Made by a program: the position numbers and the translations under genes. A stretch of 64,000 bases of DNA from PALSA-1353 sp050012375 (GTDB lineage Bacteria > Planctomycetota > Phycisphaerae > Tepidisphaerales > Tepidisphaeraceae). The notes below the pieces were generated by a model. The model saw only the letters and a program-made list of their open reading frames with translations. It did no database searches and had not been told where the DNA came from. Each line of letters opens with the position of its first letter. Within the stretch, counting starts at the first letter, position 1. Below, piece by piece: positions 30,761 through 39,311 of this stretch. Location of the stretch: contig JBEKHH010000008.1 of assembly GCA_050012375.1 (NCBI GenBank), forward strand, positions 1-64,000, in the 5' to 3' direction.

Positions 30761-30850
30761 GGGTGGATCGGTTTGAAATTTCAGAGCCGGGGCGTGTCGC
30801 CCCGGTCGTTCCCCGGGCCGACACGGCCCGGCTCTGTAGAACCGACCCAC
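30761..30850. repeat. GC-rich inverted repeat between fabD and fabG
   Basis: CAGAGCCGGGGCGTGTCGCC on the left pairs with GGCCGACACGGCCCGGCTCT on the right; an outer pair GGGTGGATCGGTT / AACCGACCC extends the stem. A TTTGAAATTTCAGA phrase at 30772 links it to the repeats at 10535 and 22877. It ends about 20 bases before fabG. Confidence 0.88.
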
Positions 30851-30869
30851 GACGGACAAGAGGCTCATC

Positions 30870-31607
30870 ATGACCGAAAAACGGGTGGCCCTGGTTACGG
30901 GCGGATCGCGCGGAATCGGCGCGGCCATCGTGCGCCGGTTGGCCGATGACGGGATGCACGTCGTCGCCATCGCGCGAAACCTGGAAAAGCTCCGCCAGGT
31001 TTGCGACCAGATCACTGCCGCCGGCGGCACGGCCGAAGCCGTCGCCTGCGATGTCGCCGATTTCAAAGCCCTGGCCGCCGCCGTCGAAGGCTCTTCCGAG
31101 CGGCTTGGCCGGCTTGACGTGCTGGTCAACAACGCCGGCATCACCAAGGACGGCCTTTTGCTGCGCATGGACGACGAGGATTTCGATTCCGTGATCGCCA
31201 CCAATCTGAAAGCCGCCTTTGTCGCCATCCGCGCCGCCGCCCGGCCCATGATGCGTGCCAAGAGCGGGCGGATCATCAATATCAGTTCCGTCTCCGGCGT
31301 CGCCGGAAATGCCGGTCAGGCCAATTATGCCGCCAGCAAGGCCGGCATCATCGGTCTCAGCAAATCCGTCGCCAAGGAGCTGGCCGGCAAGAACATCACC
31401 TGTAACGTGGTCGCCCCCGGCTTCATTACCACCGATATGACGGACGTCCTGAACGACCAGATCAAAGAGGGAGTCAGGAATTTCATCCCCTTGAAGCGGT
31501 TTGGCACCCCGCAGGAGGTGGCGGCGGTCGTCAGTTTTCTGGCCGGCAACGATGCCAATTATGTGACCGGACAGGTAATATGTGTCGATGGGGGCATGGT
31601 GATGTAG
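30870..31607 (+). CDS. fabG: 3-oxoacyl-ACP reductase
   Basis: Short-chain dehydrogenase of 245 residues, reducing 3-oxoacyl-ACP with NADPH. Visible: cofactor loop TGGSRGIG, NNAGITKDGLL, the catalytic Ser in NISSVSG and the YxxxK pair in YAASKAG. The C-terminal segment GQVICVDGGMVM is the FabG ending. The length and position between fabD and acpP are canonical. It is followed by a 93-bp inverted repeat before acpP, so expression of the two halves of the operon could be uncoupled. Confidence 0.96.
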   Translation: MTEKRVALVTGGSRGIGAAIVRRLADDGMHVVAIARNLEKLRQVCDQITAAGGTAEAVACDVADFKALAAAVEGSSERLGRLDVLVNNAGITKDGLLLRMDDEDFDSVIATNLKAAFVAIRAAARPMMRAKSGRIINISSVSGVAGNAGQANYAASKAGIIGLSKSVAKELAGKNITCNVVAPGFITTDMTDVLNDQIKEGVRNFIPLKRFGTPQEVAAVVSFLAGNDANYVTGQVICVDGGMVM

Positions 31608-31610
31608 AGG

Positions 31611-31703
31611 ATTGTCATTGGTCATTTGTCATTTGCGGAAGATGGGAAATGGCAAAACCTATGGTGTTTTGCAAATGACCAGTGACAAATGACCAATGAC
31701 AAA
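31611..31703. repeat. Inverted repeat of the TTTGTCATTGGTCA family, copy 2
   Basis: ATTGTCATTGGTCATTTGTC pairs with GACAAATGACCAATGACAAA around a centre with ATGGCAAAACC / GGTGTTTTGC. It begins four bases after the fabG stop codon and lies upstream of acpP. Compare 21009-21112. Confidence 0.92.
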
Positions 31704-31786
31704 TTTGCAAAAGGTTCACTCACGGCTATAGTTTTCGCACGATTGGGCCGCGTGGTCCGGATATTTTTCGCGTAGGGCAGGTGGAT

Positions 31787-32026
31787 ATGGAAGACATCGA
31801 TCAGAAGGTCATTGAGATCGTCAGCGAGCAAATGGGCGTCGATAAGAGCGAAGTCACGCGGGAGACGCATTTTATAAACGACCTCAATGCGGACTCGCTC
31901 GACACCGTTGAACTCGTCATGGAGTTCGAGGACGAATTTGAATTGTCCATCCCCGACGAAGAGGCGGAGAAAATCCAGACCGTCGGGCAGGCGATCGACT
32001 ACATCAAAGAACACTCCAGCAAATGA
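31787..32026 (+). CDS. acpP: Acyl carrier protein
   Basis: ACP of 79 residues carrying the growing acyl chain on phosphopantetheine. ATG 31787 is chosen (GTG 31781 is possible) because AGGTGG lies directly upstream. The attachment motif NADSLDTVELVMEFEDEF contains the modified Ser. The protein is acidic and helical, as expected. Its stop overlaps the fabF start (ATGA), so the two are translationally coupled. Confidence 0.97.
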   Translation: MEDIDQKVIEIVSEQMGVDKSEVTRETHFINDLNADSLDTVELVMEFEDEFELSIPDEEAEKIQTVGQAIDYIKEHSSK

Positions 32027-33279
32027 GCAGGCGCCGAGTTGTTTTTACCGGTTTGGGCGTCGTCACGTCTCTCGGTGAATCCGTCGAGGAGATGTGGGAC
32101 AACCTTTGCCTCGGGAAAAGCGGCATCGGTCCGATCAAACGCTGGGACGCCTCCACCTTCCCCACCCGCTTCGGCGGTGAATGCACCTACTTCGACATTA
32201 CCCGATACGACGTGTCGCGCTACTCCTCCGAACGGCTTCAGCCCAAGCGGCTCGACCGGTTCGGGGCGTTCGGCATCGCCGCCTCCATCAGCGCAGTCAA
32301 TGACGCCAACATCGACTTCGAAAAAACCGACCGCAATCGCTGCGGAGTGATCATCGGCAGCGGCATCGGCGGCATCGAAACCCTCGAGGACCAGAACAAA
32401 ATCCTCAACACCCGCGGAATGAGCCGGGTCAGCCCCTTTACCGTTCCTCGCCTCATGGTCAACGCCGCCAGCGGGAACGTCTCGATCATCTTTCGCCTGT
32501 ATGGACCGAACACCGCCGTCGCCACCGCCTGCGCCACCGGCGCCAACGCCATCGGCGACGCCGCCCGTTACATCCAGCACGATCAGGCCGATCTCATGAT
32601 CGCTGGCGGCTCCGAGGCCGCCCTGTGCGCCCTGGGATTGGGCAGTTTCTGCGCCGCCCGCGCCCTGTCCACCCGGAACGACGATCCCCCCCGCGCCAGC
32701 CGGCCCTGGGACAGAGACCGCGACGGATTTGTCATGGGCGAAGGCGCGGGCGTCGTGGTGCTTGAAGAGCTCGAACACGCCAAAAAACGCGGGGCGAAGA
32801 TTTATTGCGAATTGGTCGGCTATGGCATGAGCGCCGACGCCTACCACATCACCGCCCCCGACGAGCAGGGCCGCGGCGCCAGCCGAGCCATGGATTTGGC
32901 CCTGCGCGACGCCGCTCTGGACCCCGACCATATCGATTACATCAACGCCCACGGCACAAGCACCCCGCTCGGCGACGTCGCCGAGGTCAGGGCCATCAAG
33001 CACTTCTTCGGCGATCACGCGAAGAAACTGGCCATCAGTTCCACCAAGAGCGAACTTGGCCACCTCCTCGGCGCCAGCGGCGGCGTCGAAGCCGTCATCA
33101 GCGCCCTGGTCATTCAGCGCAACCTGATCCCTCCCACGATCAACCTCGACAATCCCGACGCCGAATGCGACCTGGATTTCATCCCTCACAAGGCCCGCGA
33201 ACGACACGTCTCGGTCGCCATGAGCAACAGCTTCGGTTTCGGCGGCCACAATGCGAGCCTACTCCTGAAAAGGCTTTGA
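32023..33279 (+). CDS. fabF: 3-oxoacyl-ACP synthase II
   Basis: Ketoacyl synthase II of 418 residues, extending acyl-ACP with malonyl-ACP. The Cys-His-His triad lies in ATACATGANAIGDA, NAHGTSTPLGD and KSELGHLLGASG. The C-terminal FGFGGHNASLLLKRL is diagnostic. It overlaps acpP by four bases. It is the last gene of the rpmF-plsX-fabHDG-acpP-fabF cluster. An inverted repeat begins directly after its stop. Confidence 0.97.
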   Translation: MSRRRVVFTGLGVVTSLGESVEEMWDNLCLGKSGIGPIKRWDASTFPTRFGGECTYFDITRYDVSRYSSERLQPKRLDRFGAFGIAASISAVNDANIDFEKTDRNRCGVIIGSGIGGIETLEDQNKILNTRGMSRVSPFTVPRLMVNAASGNVSIIFRLYGPNTAVATACATGANAIGDAARYIQHDQADLMIAGGSEAALCALGLGSFCAARALSTRNDDPPRASRPWDRDRDGFVMGEGAGVVVLEELEHAKKRGAKIYCELVGYGMSADAYHITAPDEQGRGASRAMDLALRDAALDPDHIDYINAHGTSTPLGDVAEVRAIKHFFGDHAKKLAISSTKSELGHLLGASGGVEAVISALVIQRNLIPPTINLDNPDAECDLDFIPHKARERHVSVAMSNSFGFGGHNASLLLKRL

Positions 33280-33358
33280 ATATTGCCTATTGCCTATTTC
33301 CCATTGGAATGCAATACCGATCGTTCGTCTTTCAATAGGCAATAGGAAATAGGCAATG
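33280..33358. repeat. Inverted repeat of the TATTGCCTATTGCC family
   Basis: TATTGCCTATTGCCTATTTC pairs with AATAGGAAATAGGCAAT around a loop of about 25 bases. It starts on the base after the fabF stop codon. I saw only this copy in the window, but its make-up (short iterated phrase, then its complement) is the same as in the other families. Confidence 0.9.
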
Positions 33359-33419
33359 GATTCCGCCCAACCCTATTGCCATTCCCCCGCAACGGCCGAT
33401 AATAAAACTCGAGGAACGG

Positions 33420-33731
33420 ATGCCCGTACTGCACGCCCCAAGTCCGCCCCAGGCTTCTCCGAACAGTCCCGAACTCGACCGCATTCTACGCCTTGAAGTT
33501 CCGCTCATCGTCAAGCTGGCCGACCGCAAAATGCACCTCAGCGAGGTTATGCGCCTCGGCACCGGCGCGATCATCGAATTCTTCAAGAGCAGCGAACAGC
33601 CCCTCGAATTGCTCGTCAACAACAAGGTGATCGCCCTCGGCGACGCCGTCAAAATCGGCGAGAACTTCGGCCTCCGCATCCGCCAGGTCGGCGACGTCAA
33701 ACAGGTCGTCCAAGCCCTCGGCGGAGAGTAA
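33420..33731 (+). CDS. FliN/SpoA-domain protein, isolated from any flagellar cluster
   Basis: Protein of 103 residues. After a Pro-rich start of about 20 residues it forms one SpoA (surface presentation of antigens) domain: ILRLEVPLIVKLADRKMHLS, then GTGAIIEFFKSSEQPLEL, NKVIALGDAVKIGENFGLRI. This matches FliN, the C-ring switch component of flagella, and also SctQ-type secretion proteins. No other flagellar or type III gene is in the window. It lies after the fab operon and starts seven bases before a membrane protein gene. It may belong to a dispersed flagellar set or have another role. Confidence 0.82.
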   Translation: MPVLHAPSPPQASPNSPELDRILRLEVPLIVKLADRKMHLSEVMRLGTGAIIEFFKSSEQPLELLVNNKVIALGDAVKIGENFGLRIRQVGDVKQVVQALGGE

Positions 33732-33737
33732 TCCCTC

Positions 33738-35546
33738 ATGCCGCCCGGCCCTTCGCAGCGATCCCGCCGGATTCTGGTCCTGCTGCTCCTTGCCGCCGGC
33801 GTCGTCTATTGGCTCGGCATCTTCGGCTGGAAGTCCCTGGACATCCTCCATGAGGCTGAGGCAAAAGTTCGAATCCTCGCCATCGCCGTCGCGCTGGCGG
33901 CGGCATTCTTCCCCTCCCTCGGCCTGCGCGCCATTGGATTTATTGAATGGGTCAACGCGGCCCTGGCCCCCCGGCGCCTTCGGACGACCGTCTTCATCGT
34001 CATTCTCGTCGCCATTTACATTCTCCTCTATGACTGGGCCGTGCGCGAGTTGCTCTTCATCAAGTTCAACGACGAGCACGCCTACATGATCCAGGCGCGG
34101 ATGCTGGCGCGGGGCCGGCTCTGGATGCCGCCGTATCCCCCCGATCTTGCCCCCTTTTTCGACGCCCTGGCCCTGATCGGCGATCGGGTTTACGCCGCGA
34201 TGTATTTCCCCGGCACCGCAGTGGCCATGCTGCCATTCGTTTGGCTGCATCTTCCCTTCTGGCTGATGCCCCTGTTGGCCGCGTCGGTCGCCGCCGGACT
34301 TCTCTATCTGCTGATTGCCGGCTTGTTCGATCCCTTTCGCGGGCTTCTGGCCGTGCTGTTGCTGCTTTCACTGTCCAATTTTCGCGACGTTGCCGGCTAT
34401 CTCCTGTCGGAGATGCCATTTCTGGCCACGGAGCTTGTTTTGCTCCTGGCCTGGATCCGGTTTCGCCGGCAATTAGAATCAAGGTGGGCCCTGCTGGTCG
34501 GCATCGCCACCGGATATGCCGCCATCACCCGACCCCTCGACGCCGTTTGCCTCGCCGTGCCGGTGGGATTGGCGATCGTCTGGCAGCTTCGGCGCGAGCC
34601 TCGCCCGCTCCTGCGCGCCTCATCGATGATTATCCTGGCCGCGCTGCCATTTCTTCTTCTGCTTCTCATCCAAAACAAGGGCGTCACCGGACATTGGGGC
34701 AACCTGCCGGAAACCTATTACAACCAGCGCAATTTTCCCGCCTCCCCCATGGGGTTTCACCACGTCACTCCCGAGCAGATTCCTCAAAACCTGAGCCCGC
34801 TGAAGCGGCAATGGCTCGATTGGGTCTTGCCCATGTATCAGCGGCACACGCCGATGAACGCGCTGCGGAGTTGGTATCGCGGCCGGCTCCGCGTCACCCT
34901 GGAAAACTCCCTGCCCGATCCCATTTTGTCCATCCTCCTGCCCGTCGCCCTGCTTTGTCTCGGCGATATCCGCAGGCTGGTCTTGGCGGCGATCTTGGCC
35001 CTGTTCCTGGTCGGCTACACATTTTATCTCTTTTTCCTGGAGCACTATATCGTTGCGATCTTGCCGTCGATGATTTGCCTGATTTTGATGTCATCAGCGG
35101 CAATTCAGAAAAGCTGGCCCCGCGCCGATCGCCTGAACGCTTTCGTTCTGCTGTGCATCGTTGCCATTTCGCTGCCGATGGTTTGGCCGCTTCAGCCGGC
35201 TCCCCCGGTCGTGCCCTCCAACGCCGCCGATCAGCGGCCGGCCAATGCGCTGCTGGCACACCTCCCCATGACGCCCGCGGTCGTTCTTTTCCGATTCGAT
35301 CCCGCGGTCGCCTCGGCCCACGACGACCCCGTTTACAACGACACGGTTGCCTGGCCCGACGATGCCCCGGTCATCCGCGCGCGAGATCTCGGACCGGAGC
35401 GCGATCGCGTCATCTATCGCTATTACGCCCAGCGACAGCCCGACCGCGTGTTTTACATTTACGATCCCCGCGCCCGCGCCGACGGCAAAAACCCCCTCAG
35501 CCCACCCCTCGGCACCGCCCGCCAACTCGCCGAAAACTTGCCCTGA
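33738..35546 (+). CDS. Polytopic membrane protein, GT-C glycosyltransferase-like
   Basis: Membrane protein of 602 residues with about 11-12 hydrophobic helices. After the third helix a periplasmic loop contains FNDEHAYMIQARMLARGRLW with an acidic pair, then PDLAPFFDALALIGDRVYAA and MYFPGTAVAMLP, a pattern typical of PMT_2/GT39-like proteins. The C-terminal 130 residues are soluble and end with YYAQRQPDRVFYIYDPRARA. It is likely periplasm-facing and uses a lipid-linked donor, by analogy only. It is co-oriented with, and six bases from, the FliN-like gene, a pairing I cannot explain. Confidence 0.65.
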   Translation: MPPGPSQRSRRILVLLLLAAGVVYWLGIFGWKSLDILHEAEAKVRILAIAVALAAAFFPSLGLRAIGFIEWVNAALAPRRLRTTVFIVILVAIYILLYDWAVRELLFIKFNDEHAYMIQARMLARGRLWMPPYPPDLAPFFDALALIGDRVYAAMYFPGTAVAMLPFVWLHLPFWLMPLLAASVAAGLLYLLIAGLFDPFRGLLAVLLLLSLSNFRDVAGYLLSEMPFLATELVLLLAWIRFRRQLESRWALLVGIATGYAAITRPLDAVCLAVPVGLAIVWQLRREPRPLLRASSMIILAALPFLLLLLIQNKGVTGHWGNLPETYYNQRNFPASPMGFHHVTPEQIPQNLSPLKRQWLDWVLPMYQRHTPMNALRSWYRGRLRVTLENSLPDPILSILLPVALLCLGDIRRLVLAAILALFLVGYTFYLFFLEHYIVAILPSMICLILMSSAAIQKSWPRADRLNAFVLLCIVAISLPMVWPLQPAPPVVPSNAADQRPANALLAHLPMTPAVVLFRFDPAVASAHDDPVYNDTVAWPDDAPVIRARDLGPERDRVIYRYYAQRQPDRVFYIYDPRARADGKNPLSPPLGTARQLAENLP

Positions 35547-35610
35547 CGCTCACGCAACATTTTTCGTCTTCATTGTAAATCCGTAGTTCCCCGCGCTTCC
35601 CGATAGAGAT

Positions 35611-35703
35611 TGAACCGCAGAGCACGCAGAGATATGCGGAGAAGACCTTAAGCACTCTCTTCTCTGCGTCCGTCTCCGCGGCCTCCGCGTGCTCTGCGGT
35701 TCA
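35611..35703. repeat. Inverted repeat of the ACCGCAGAGA family between convergent genes
   Basis: TGAACCGCAGAGCACGCAGA on the left pairs with CCTCCGCGTGCTCTGCGGTTCA on the right. It lies between two convergent genes (membrane protein and gdhA), where it could act as a two-way terminator. Confidence 0.92.
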
Positions 35704-35751
35704 ATTTGACTTTGAATCTAAGAAGCTTGCGCGATTGATGAAAAATGATGC

Positions 35752-37029
35752 TTACGGAAACAACCCCTTCAACCGGCACGCCTCAGCCACCCGGCTAATG
35801 GCGATCGTGTACGCCGCCGTGCGATAATCGCAATCCGCCTCGTCCGCCTTGGCGTTCACCGCGGCGAACGCCCGCTCCATGATTTTCTGAAGCTCGTTGT
35901 TCACTTCATCCGCCGACCAGAAAAAATTCTGCAATCCCTGCACCCATTCGAAATAGCTCACGGTCACCCCTCCCGCGTTGGCGAGGATGTCCGGCAAAAC
36001 GGTTACCCCGTTGTCGCGCAGAATTTCATCCGCGTCCGGCGTGGTCGGCCCGTTCGCCGCCTCGACCAAGATGCGCGCCTTGATATGCGGCGCGATCTCC
36101 GCCGTGACGGTGCTCTCCGTCGCCGCCGGAATCAGAATGTCGCAGTCGCACGTCAGGAGTTCCTCGTTGGTGATCGCGTCGCCGTGCGGATAATCCGACA
36201 GTTCGCCGCGCTCCCGGTAATAGAATCCCGCCGCCTCCACGTCGATCCCCTGCTCGTCGAAGATCCCGCTCTTCCGCTCCGAGACGGCGATGATGTTCGC
36301 TCCCAGTCCGTCCAGCAATTGAGCCGCGTGGAACCCCACGTTGCCGAACCCCTGCACGGCGATTCGCGTGTTTTCCAGCGGCTTGTGCTGGTTGGCCATG
36401 AACGCCCGCAGGACGTACATGACGCCCCGTCCCGTCGCCTCCTCGCGACCGACCGATCCGCCCAAATGCACCGGCTTGCCCGTCACCACCCCCAACTCCT
36501 GATGTCCCACCATCATGCTGTACGTGTCCAGCACCCACGACATCACCTGCGCGTCGGTCCCGGCGTCCGGAGCGGGAATATCATGCACCGGCCCGATGAT
36601 CGGCAGAATCTCGCTGGTGTATCGCCGCGTCAGCCGCTCCTTTTCCCCCATCGACAGTTTTCTCGGATCGCAGACCACCCCGCCCTTGGCCCCGCCGAAC
36701 GGCAAATCCACCAGCGCGTTCTTCCACGTTTGCAGCATCGCCAGCGCCATCACCTCGTCGCGCCGCACCGACACGTCAAATCGAATCCCTCCCTTAAACG
36801 GACCGCGGGCATTGTTATGCTGGGCCCGATATCCGGTAAACACCTGGATCAGCCCGTTATCCATTTTGACCGGACACGAAACCGTCAGCACGCGTTTGGG
36901 CGACGCGAGCATTTCCCGCCACATCGGGTCCAGGTTCATCTGCTGATAGACCCGATCGAAGTATTGATGCGCATGCTGCCAGAACGGCGAATGCTCCGCC
37001 TGAGCGCGGAGGAGGTCGGTGTTTTGCAT
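35752..37029 (-). CDS. gdhA: Glutamate dehydrogenase (Glu/Leu/Phe/Val dehydrogenase family)
   Basis: Glutamate dehydrogenase of 425 residues, the size of the hexameric GDH class. ATG 37029 is used since the region upstream is repeat DNA. Visible: substrate region GPFKGGIRFD, the catalytic Lys segment PFGGAKGGVVCDP, PAPDAGTDAQVMSW, and the NAD(P) fold VQGFGNVGFHAA. The C-terminus has GGVTVSYFEWVQG and AEACRLKG. It interconverts glutamate and 2-oxoglutarate plus ammonium. It is a single gene with palindromic repeats on both sides. Confidence 0.95.
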   Translation of the reverse strand: MQNTDLLRAQAEHSPFWQHAHQYFDRVYQQMNLDPMWREMLASPKRVLTVSCPVKMDNGLIQVFTGYRAQHNNARGPFKGGIRFDVSVRRDEVMALAMLQTWKNALVDLPFGGAKGGVVCDPRKLSMGEKERLTRRYTSEILPIIGPVHDIPAPDAGTDAQVMSWVLDTYSMMVGHQELGVVTGKPVHLGGSVGREEATGRGVMYVLRAFMANQHKPLENTRIAVQGFGNVGFHAAQLLDGLGANIIAVSERKSGIFDEQGIDVEAAGFYYRERGELSDYPHGDAITNEELLTCDCDILIPAATESTVTAEIAPHIKARILVEAANGPTTPDADEILRDNGVTVLPDILANAGGVTVSYFEWVQGLQNFFWSADEVNNELQKIMERAFAAVNAKADEADCDYRTAAYTIAISRVAEACRLKGLFP

Positions 37030-37040
37030 GAGGTCTATTC

Positions 37041-37128
37041 TAATGCCGAATGCCAAATGCCAAATGCCGAATGCAAGACAATTTCGCGGCCTTTTTCACT
37101 CGGCATTTGGCAATCGGCATTCGGCATT
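37041..37128. repeat. Inverted repeat of the AATGCCGAATGCC family, copy 2
   Basis: TAATGCCGAATGCCAAATGCC pairs with GGCATTTGGCAATCGGCATT around a centre with TTTCGCGGCC. It fills the 105-base spacer between the permease gene and gdhA on the minus strand. Compare 19132-19212. Confidence 0.92.
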
Positions 37129-37134
37129 GTCTTA

Positions 37135-39219
37135 TCACCGCGACTGCCGCCGAATCGTCATATCGAAGTTCTTCACCATCGACTTGTACATCGACCAGAT
37201 TCCCGCCGCGTACAGCGCGATGGCCACCATGCACACCACGAACGCCACCACTCGCGCCGTGGCCGGATCGTATTCGCTTCCCGCGCTCGGGTTGAACGCC
37301 GAGCCGGCAAATTGATACGGATCGATCAGGATCGTCATCAGCGTGAAGGGACTGAAAGTGCCGATTGCCACCGCCAAATCACTCTGCATTCCTCCGTGAT
37401 CGAGAATCGAAAACCCGCACCATCCCAGCCCCGCGCACGCGCCCACGATGATCCCCACGCTGCTCATCACCGCCCGCACCGTGGTCCGGCAGCGGAGCGA
37501 CATCTGCATCCCCAATATCGCCGCAAACGCGCAAACGATGATCAGCATCGCCGGCATCATGACCAGCGCTTCGGGGAACACGATCCATCGGAAGCTGCTG
37601 TCCCGGCCGGCGAGCCAGCGGATCAGATCGTGCCCAATGAACAAAAATGCGCTGGCCACCGGCACCGCCACCAGCGGCAGCACGAACGCCACCAGTCCCC
37701 GAAGTTTTCCCCAGATGTAATACCGGCTGGTGATCGGCGTGGTGAGCAGAAGGTCCAGCGTGCCATCCTCCTTCTCCCGGGTCACCGCGCTCGCCGCCGC
37801 GTTGGCGACGATGAGCAGGATCACGCTGAACTCCACAATCGTCAGCCCCAGCAGCCAGCTCTGCGCCTCTTGGGAACTCAATTTCCTGGGATATTCCTCC
37901 AGATCGATGGTCGCGATCGCTCCGGTGGCATCCTGCGTAAAGCTTTTCACCGCGTATTTTCCATACAGATCATCCACGCTGCCGGCCGCGCCGCCGATCG
38001 TCACTTCCGCGCCGCCGGCCAGGGGCATCTCCGCCAAACCGCTGCCTTCGATATAGAGCGTGTTCTTCGCCGGATCGAAGCTGTGATCGATGAACTGCCG
38101 TGGCGACATCTCCGTGCTGTGCATCGCCAGCAGCACGACCGCCGCCGTCATCCCCGTCACGATGAACCCATATCGCAAAGCCGTCGCCTTGGCCGCCGAA
38201 GCCTTGGTCTTGGCCTCGCGCCAGGCGATGGGATTATGCCAGACCGCGCGCGGCTTGCGCGTCCGGGCGCCCGTGCTCAGCAACAGCTTTTGCAGGACCC
38301 ATCCCTTGAAGCTCGTCGTCGATTGCGCCAGCCGCCTGAGAAAAAGCACCGACGGCCCCATCATCGCCAGGCTCAAAAACAACATCAGCGAAACATAAAA
38401 CGTCGCCGGGCTCGTCCAATACCATCCGAGCGGCCAGCTCTGGTATTCCGGCGGCAAATCCGCCAGGTTCGGCGGCAGGTAAAGCTTGTCGCCGAAGATC
38501 ACCCGCAGCGCCAGGAAAGGGTGCAGCGCCGTCAGCCAGCTCGTGGACGTTTGCACCCGGTTTCCCGATGCATCCGTGTAGCTGAGATGAAAAAAATCGA
38601 CGCGATCCAAAAGATAAAGCCCGACCAGGTAGATCACGATGAACAGATAGAAACTGAAAATCGTCCGCCGCGTGCCGACCTTGAACGTCGCGATCGCCAT
38701 GGCCATGGCGCCGGTGACCATCGCGGTGCTGGCGGCGATCAGGAAGCTATAGACGATGCTCTTGATCGCCACCCCGCCGAAAATCTGCGTGATCGCGAAA
38801 ATCGGAATCCCGCTCACCAGCAGCGCCACCACGAAAAACACCCGGCTCAGCAGCGAGCCCAGCACGATCTGGCCATTGGTAAGCGGCGTGGACAAGAGGA
38901 TGTCATAGGTCTGACTATCCTTCTCCTGCGTAATGGCCCCCGCGGTAAAAATCGGCGATAGCAGCGCCACCAGCCCCAGTTGCAGATACGACATGTCCTG
39001 GAAAAGCTTCGCCGAATCCTTCGCCAGCGCCCGCAGATCGCCCGAGCTGTAGCTCGTCCCGCTGGTCGACAGGACGTACAACACGACGACGACCAGCAGG
39101 CCCAGATATCCGCAGCGGATGATGAGGTCCCGCCGCTTTTTGCCCGCGGCTTCCACAACCCGGCGAAGGATCGGATTCCCAGGAATCAGCCGCCAAAGAT
39201 AATCCGCAATCCCAAGCAA
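37135..39219 (-). CDS. ABC-2 type transporter permease (double, Gld-like)
   Basis: Membrane protein of 694 residues with two ABC-2-like halves. In each half a helix is followed by a coupling segment with GAITQEKDSQTYDILLSTPL (first) and AVTREKEDGTLDLLLTTPI (second), the signature of ABC-2 permeases that exchange between subunits. The halves are joined by a periplasmic stretch (about 385-440). The fused double architecture means that one polypeptide could form the whole channel. The ATPase lies 92 bases upstream, and a large membrane-anchored protein precedes that. The set resembles the GldA/GldF/GldG arrangement; the substrate is unknown. Confidence 0.85.
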   Translation of the reverse strand: MLGIADYLWRLIPGNPILRRVVEAAGKKRRDLIIRCGYLGLLVVVVLYVLSTSGTSYSSGDLRALAKDSAKLFQDMSYLQLGLVALLSPIFTAGAITQEKDSQTYDILLSTPLTNGQIVLGSLLSRVFFVVALLVSGIPIFAITQIFGGVAIKSIVYSFLIAASTAMVTGAMAMAIATFKVGTRRTIFSFYLFIVIYLVGLYLLDRVDFFHLSYTDASGNRVQTSTSWLTALHPFLALRVIFGDKLYLPPNLADLPPEYQSWPLGWYWTSPATFYVSLMLFLSLAMMGPSVLFLRRLAQSTTSFKGWVLQKLLLSTGARTRKPRAVWHNPIAWREAKTKASAAKATALRYGFIVTGMTAAVVLLAMHSTEMSPRQFIDHSFDPAKNTLYIEGSGLAEMPLAGGAEVTIGGAAGSVDDLYGKYAVKSFTQDATGAIATIDLEEYPRKLSSQEAQSWLLGLTIVEFSVILLIVANAAASAVTREKEDGTLDLLLTTPITSRYYIWGKLRGLVAFVLPLVAVPVASAFLFIGHDLIRWLAGRDSSFRWIVFPEALVMMPAMLIIVCAFAAILGMQMSLRCRTTVRAVMSSVGIIVGACAGLGWCGFSILDHGGMQSDLAVAIGTFSPFTLMTILIDPYQFAGSAFNPSAGSEYDPATARVVAFVVCMVAIALYAAGIWSMYKSMVKNFDMTIRRQSR

Positions 39220-39271
39220 AATTCACCTAATCGCTTGACGACGCCGGCGCCCAAGAATTGCAAAACCCGTC

Positions 39272-39299
39272 CCCTTCGTGCCTCCGTCCCTTCGTGCCT
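39272..39299. repeat. Direct repeat of CCCTTCGTGCCT
   Basis: Two 12-base copies (39272-39283 and 39288-39299), 16 bases apart, lie in the spacer between the ATPase and the permease on the minus strand. Confidence 0.6.
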
Positions 39300-39311
39300 T
39301 CTTGCCCGCAT

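Noticed and set aside
36085..38961. A very long + strand open frame opposite gdhA and the ABC permease
   Set aside because: It is antisense to two genes with clear family motifs, is rich in Arg/His/Pro as expected from a GC-rich shadow frame, and shows no domain.
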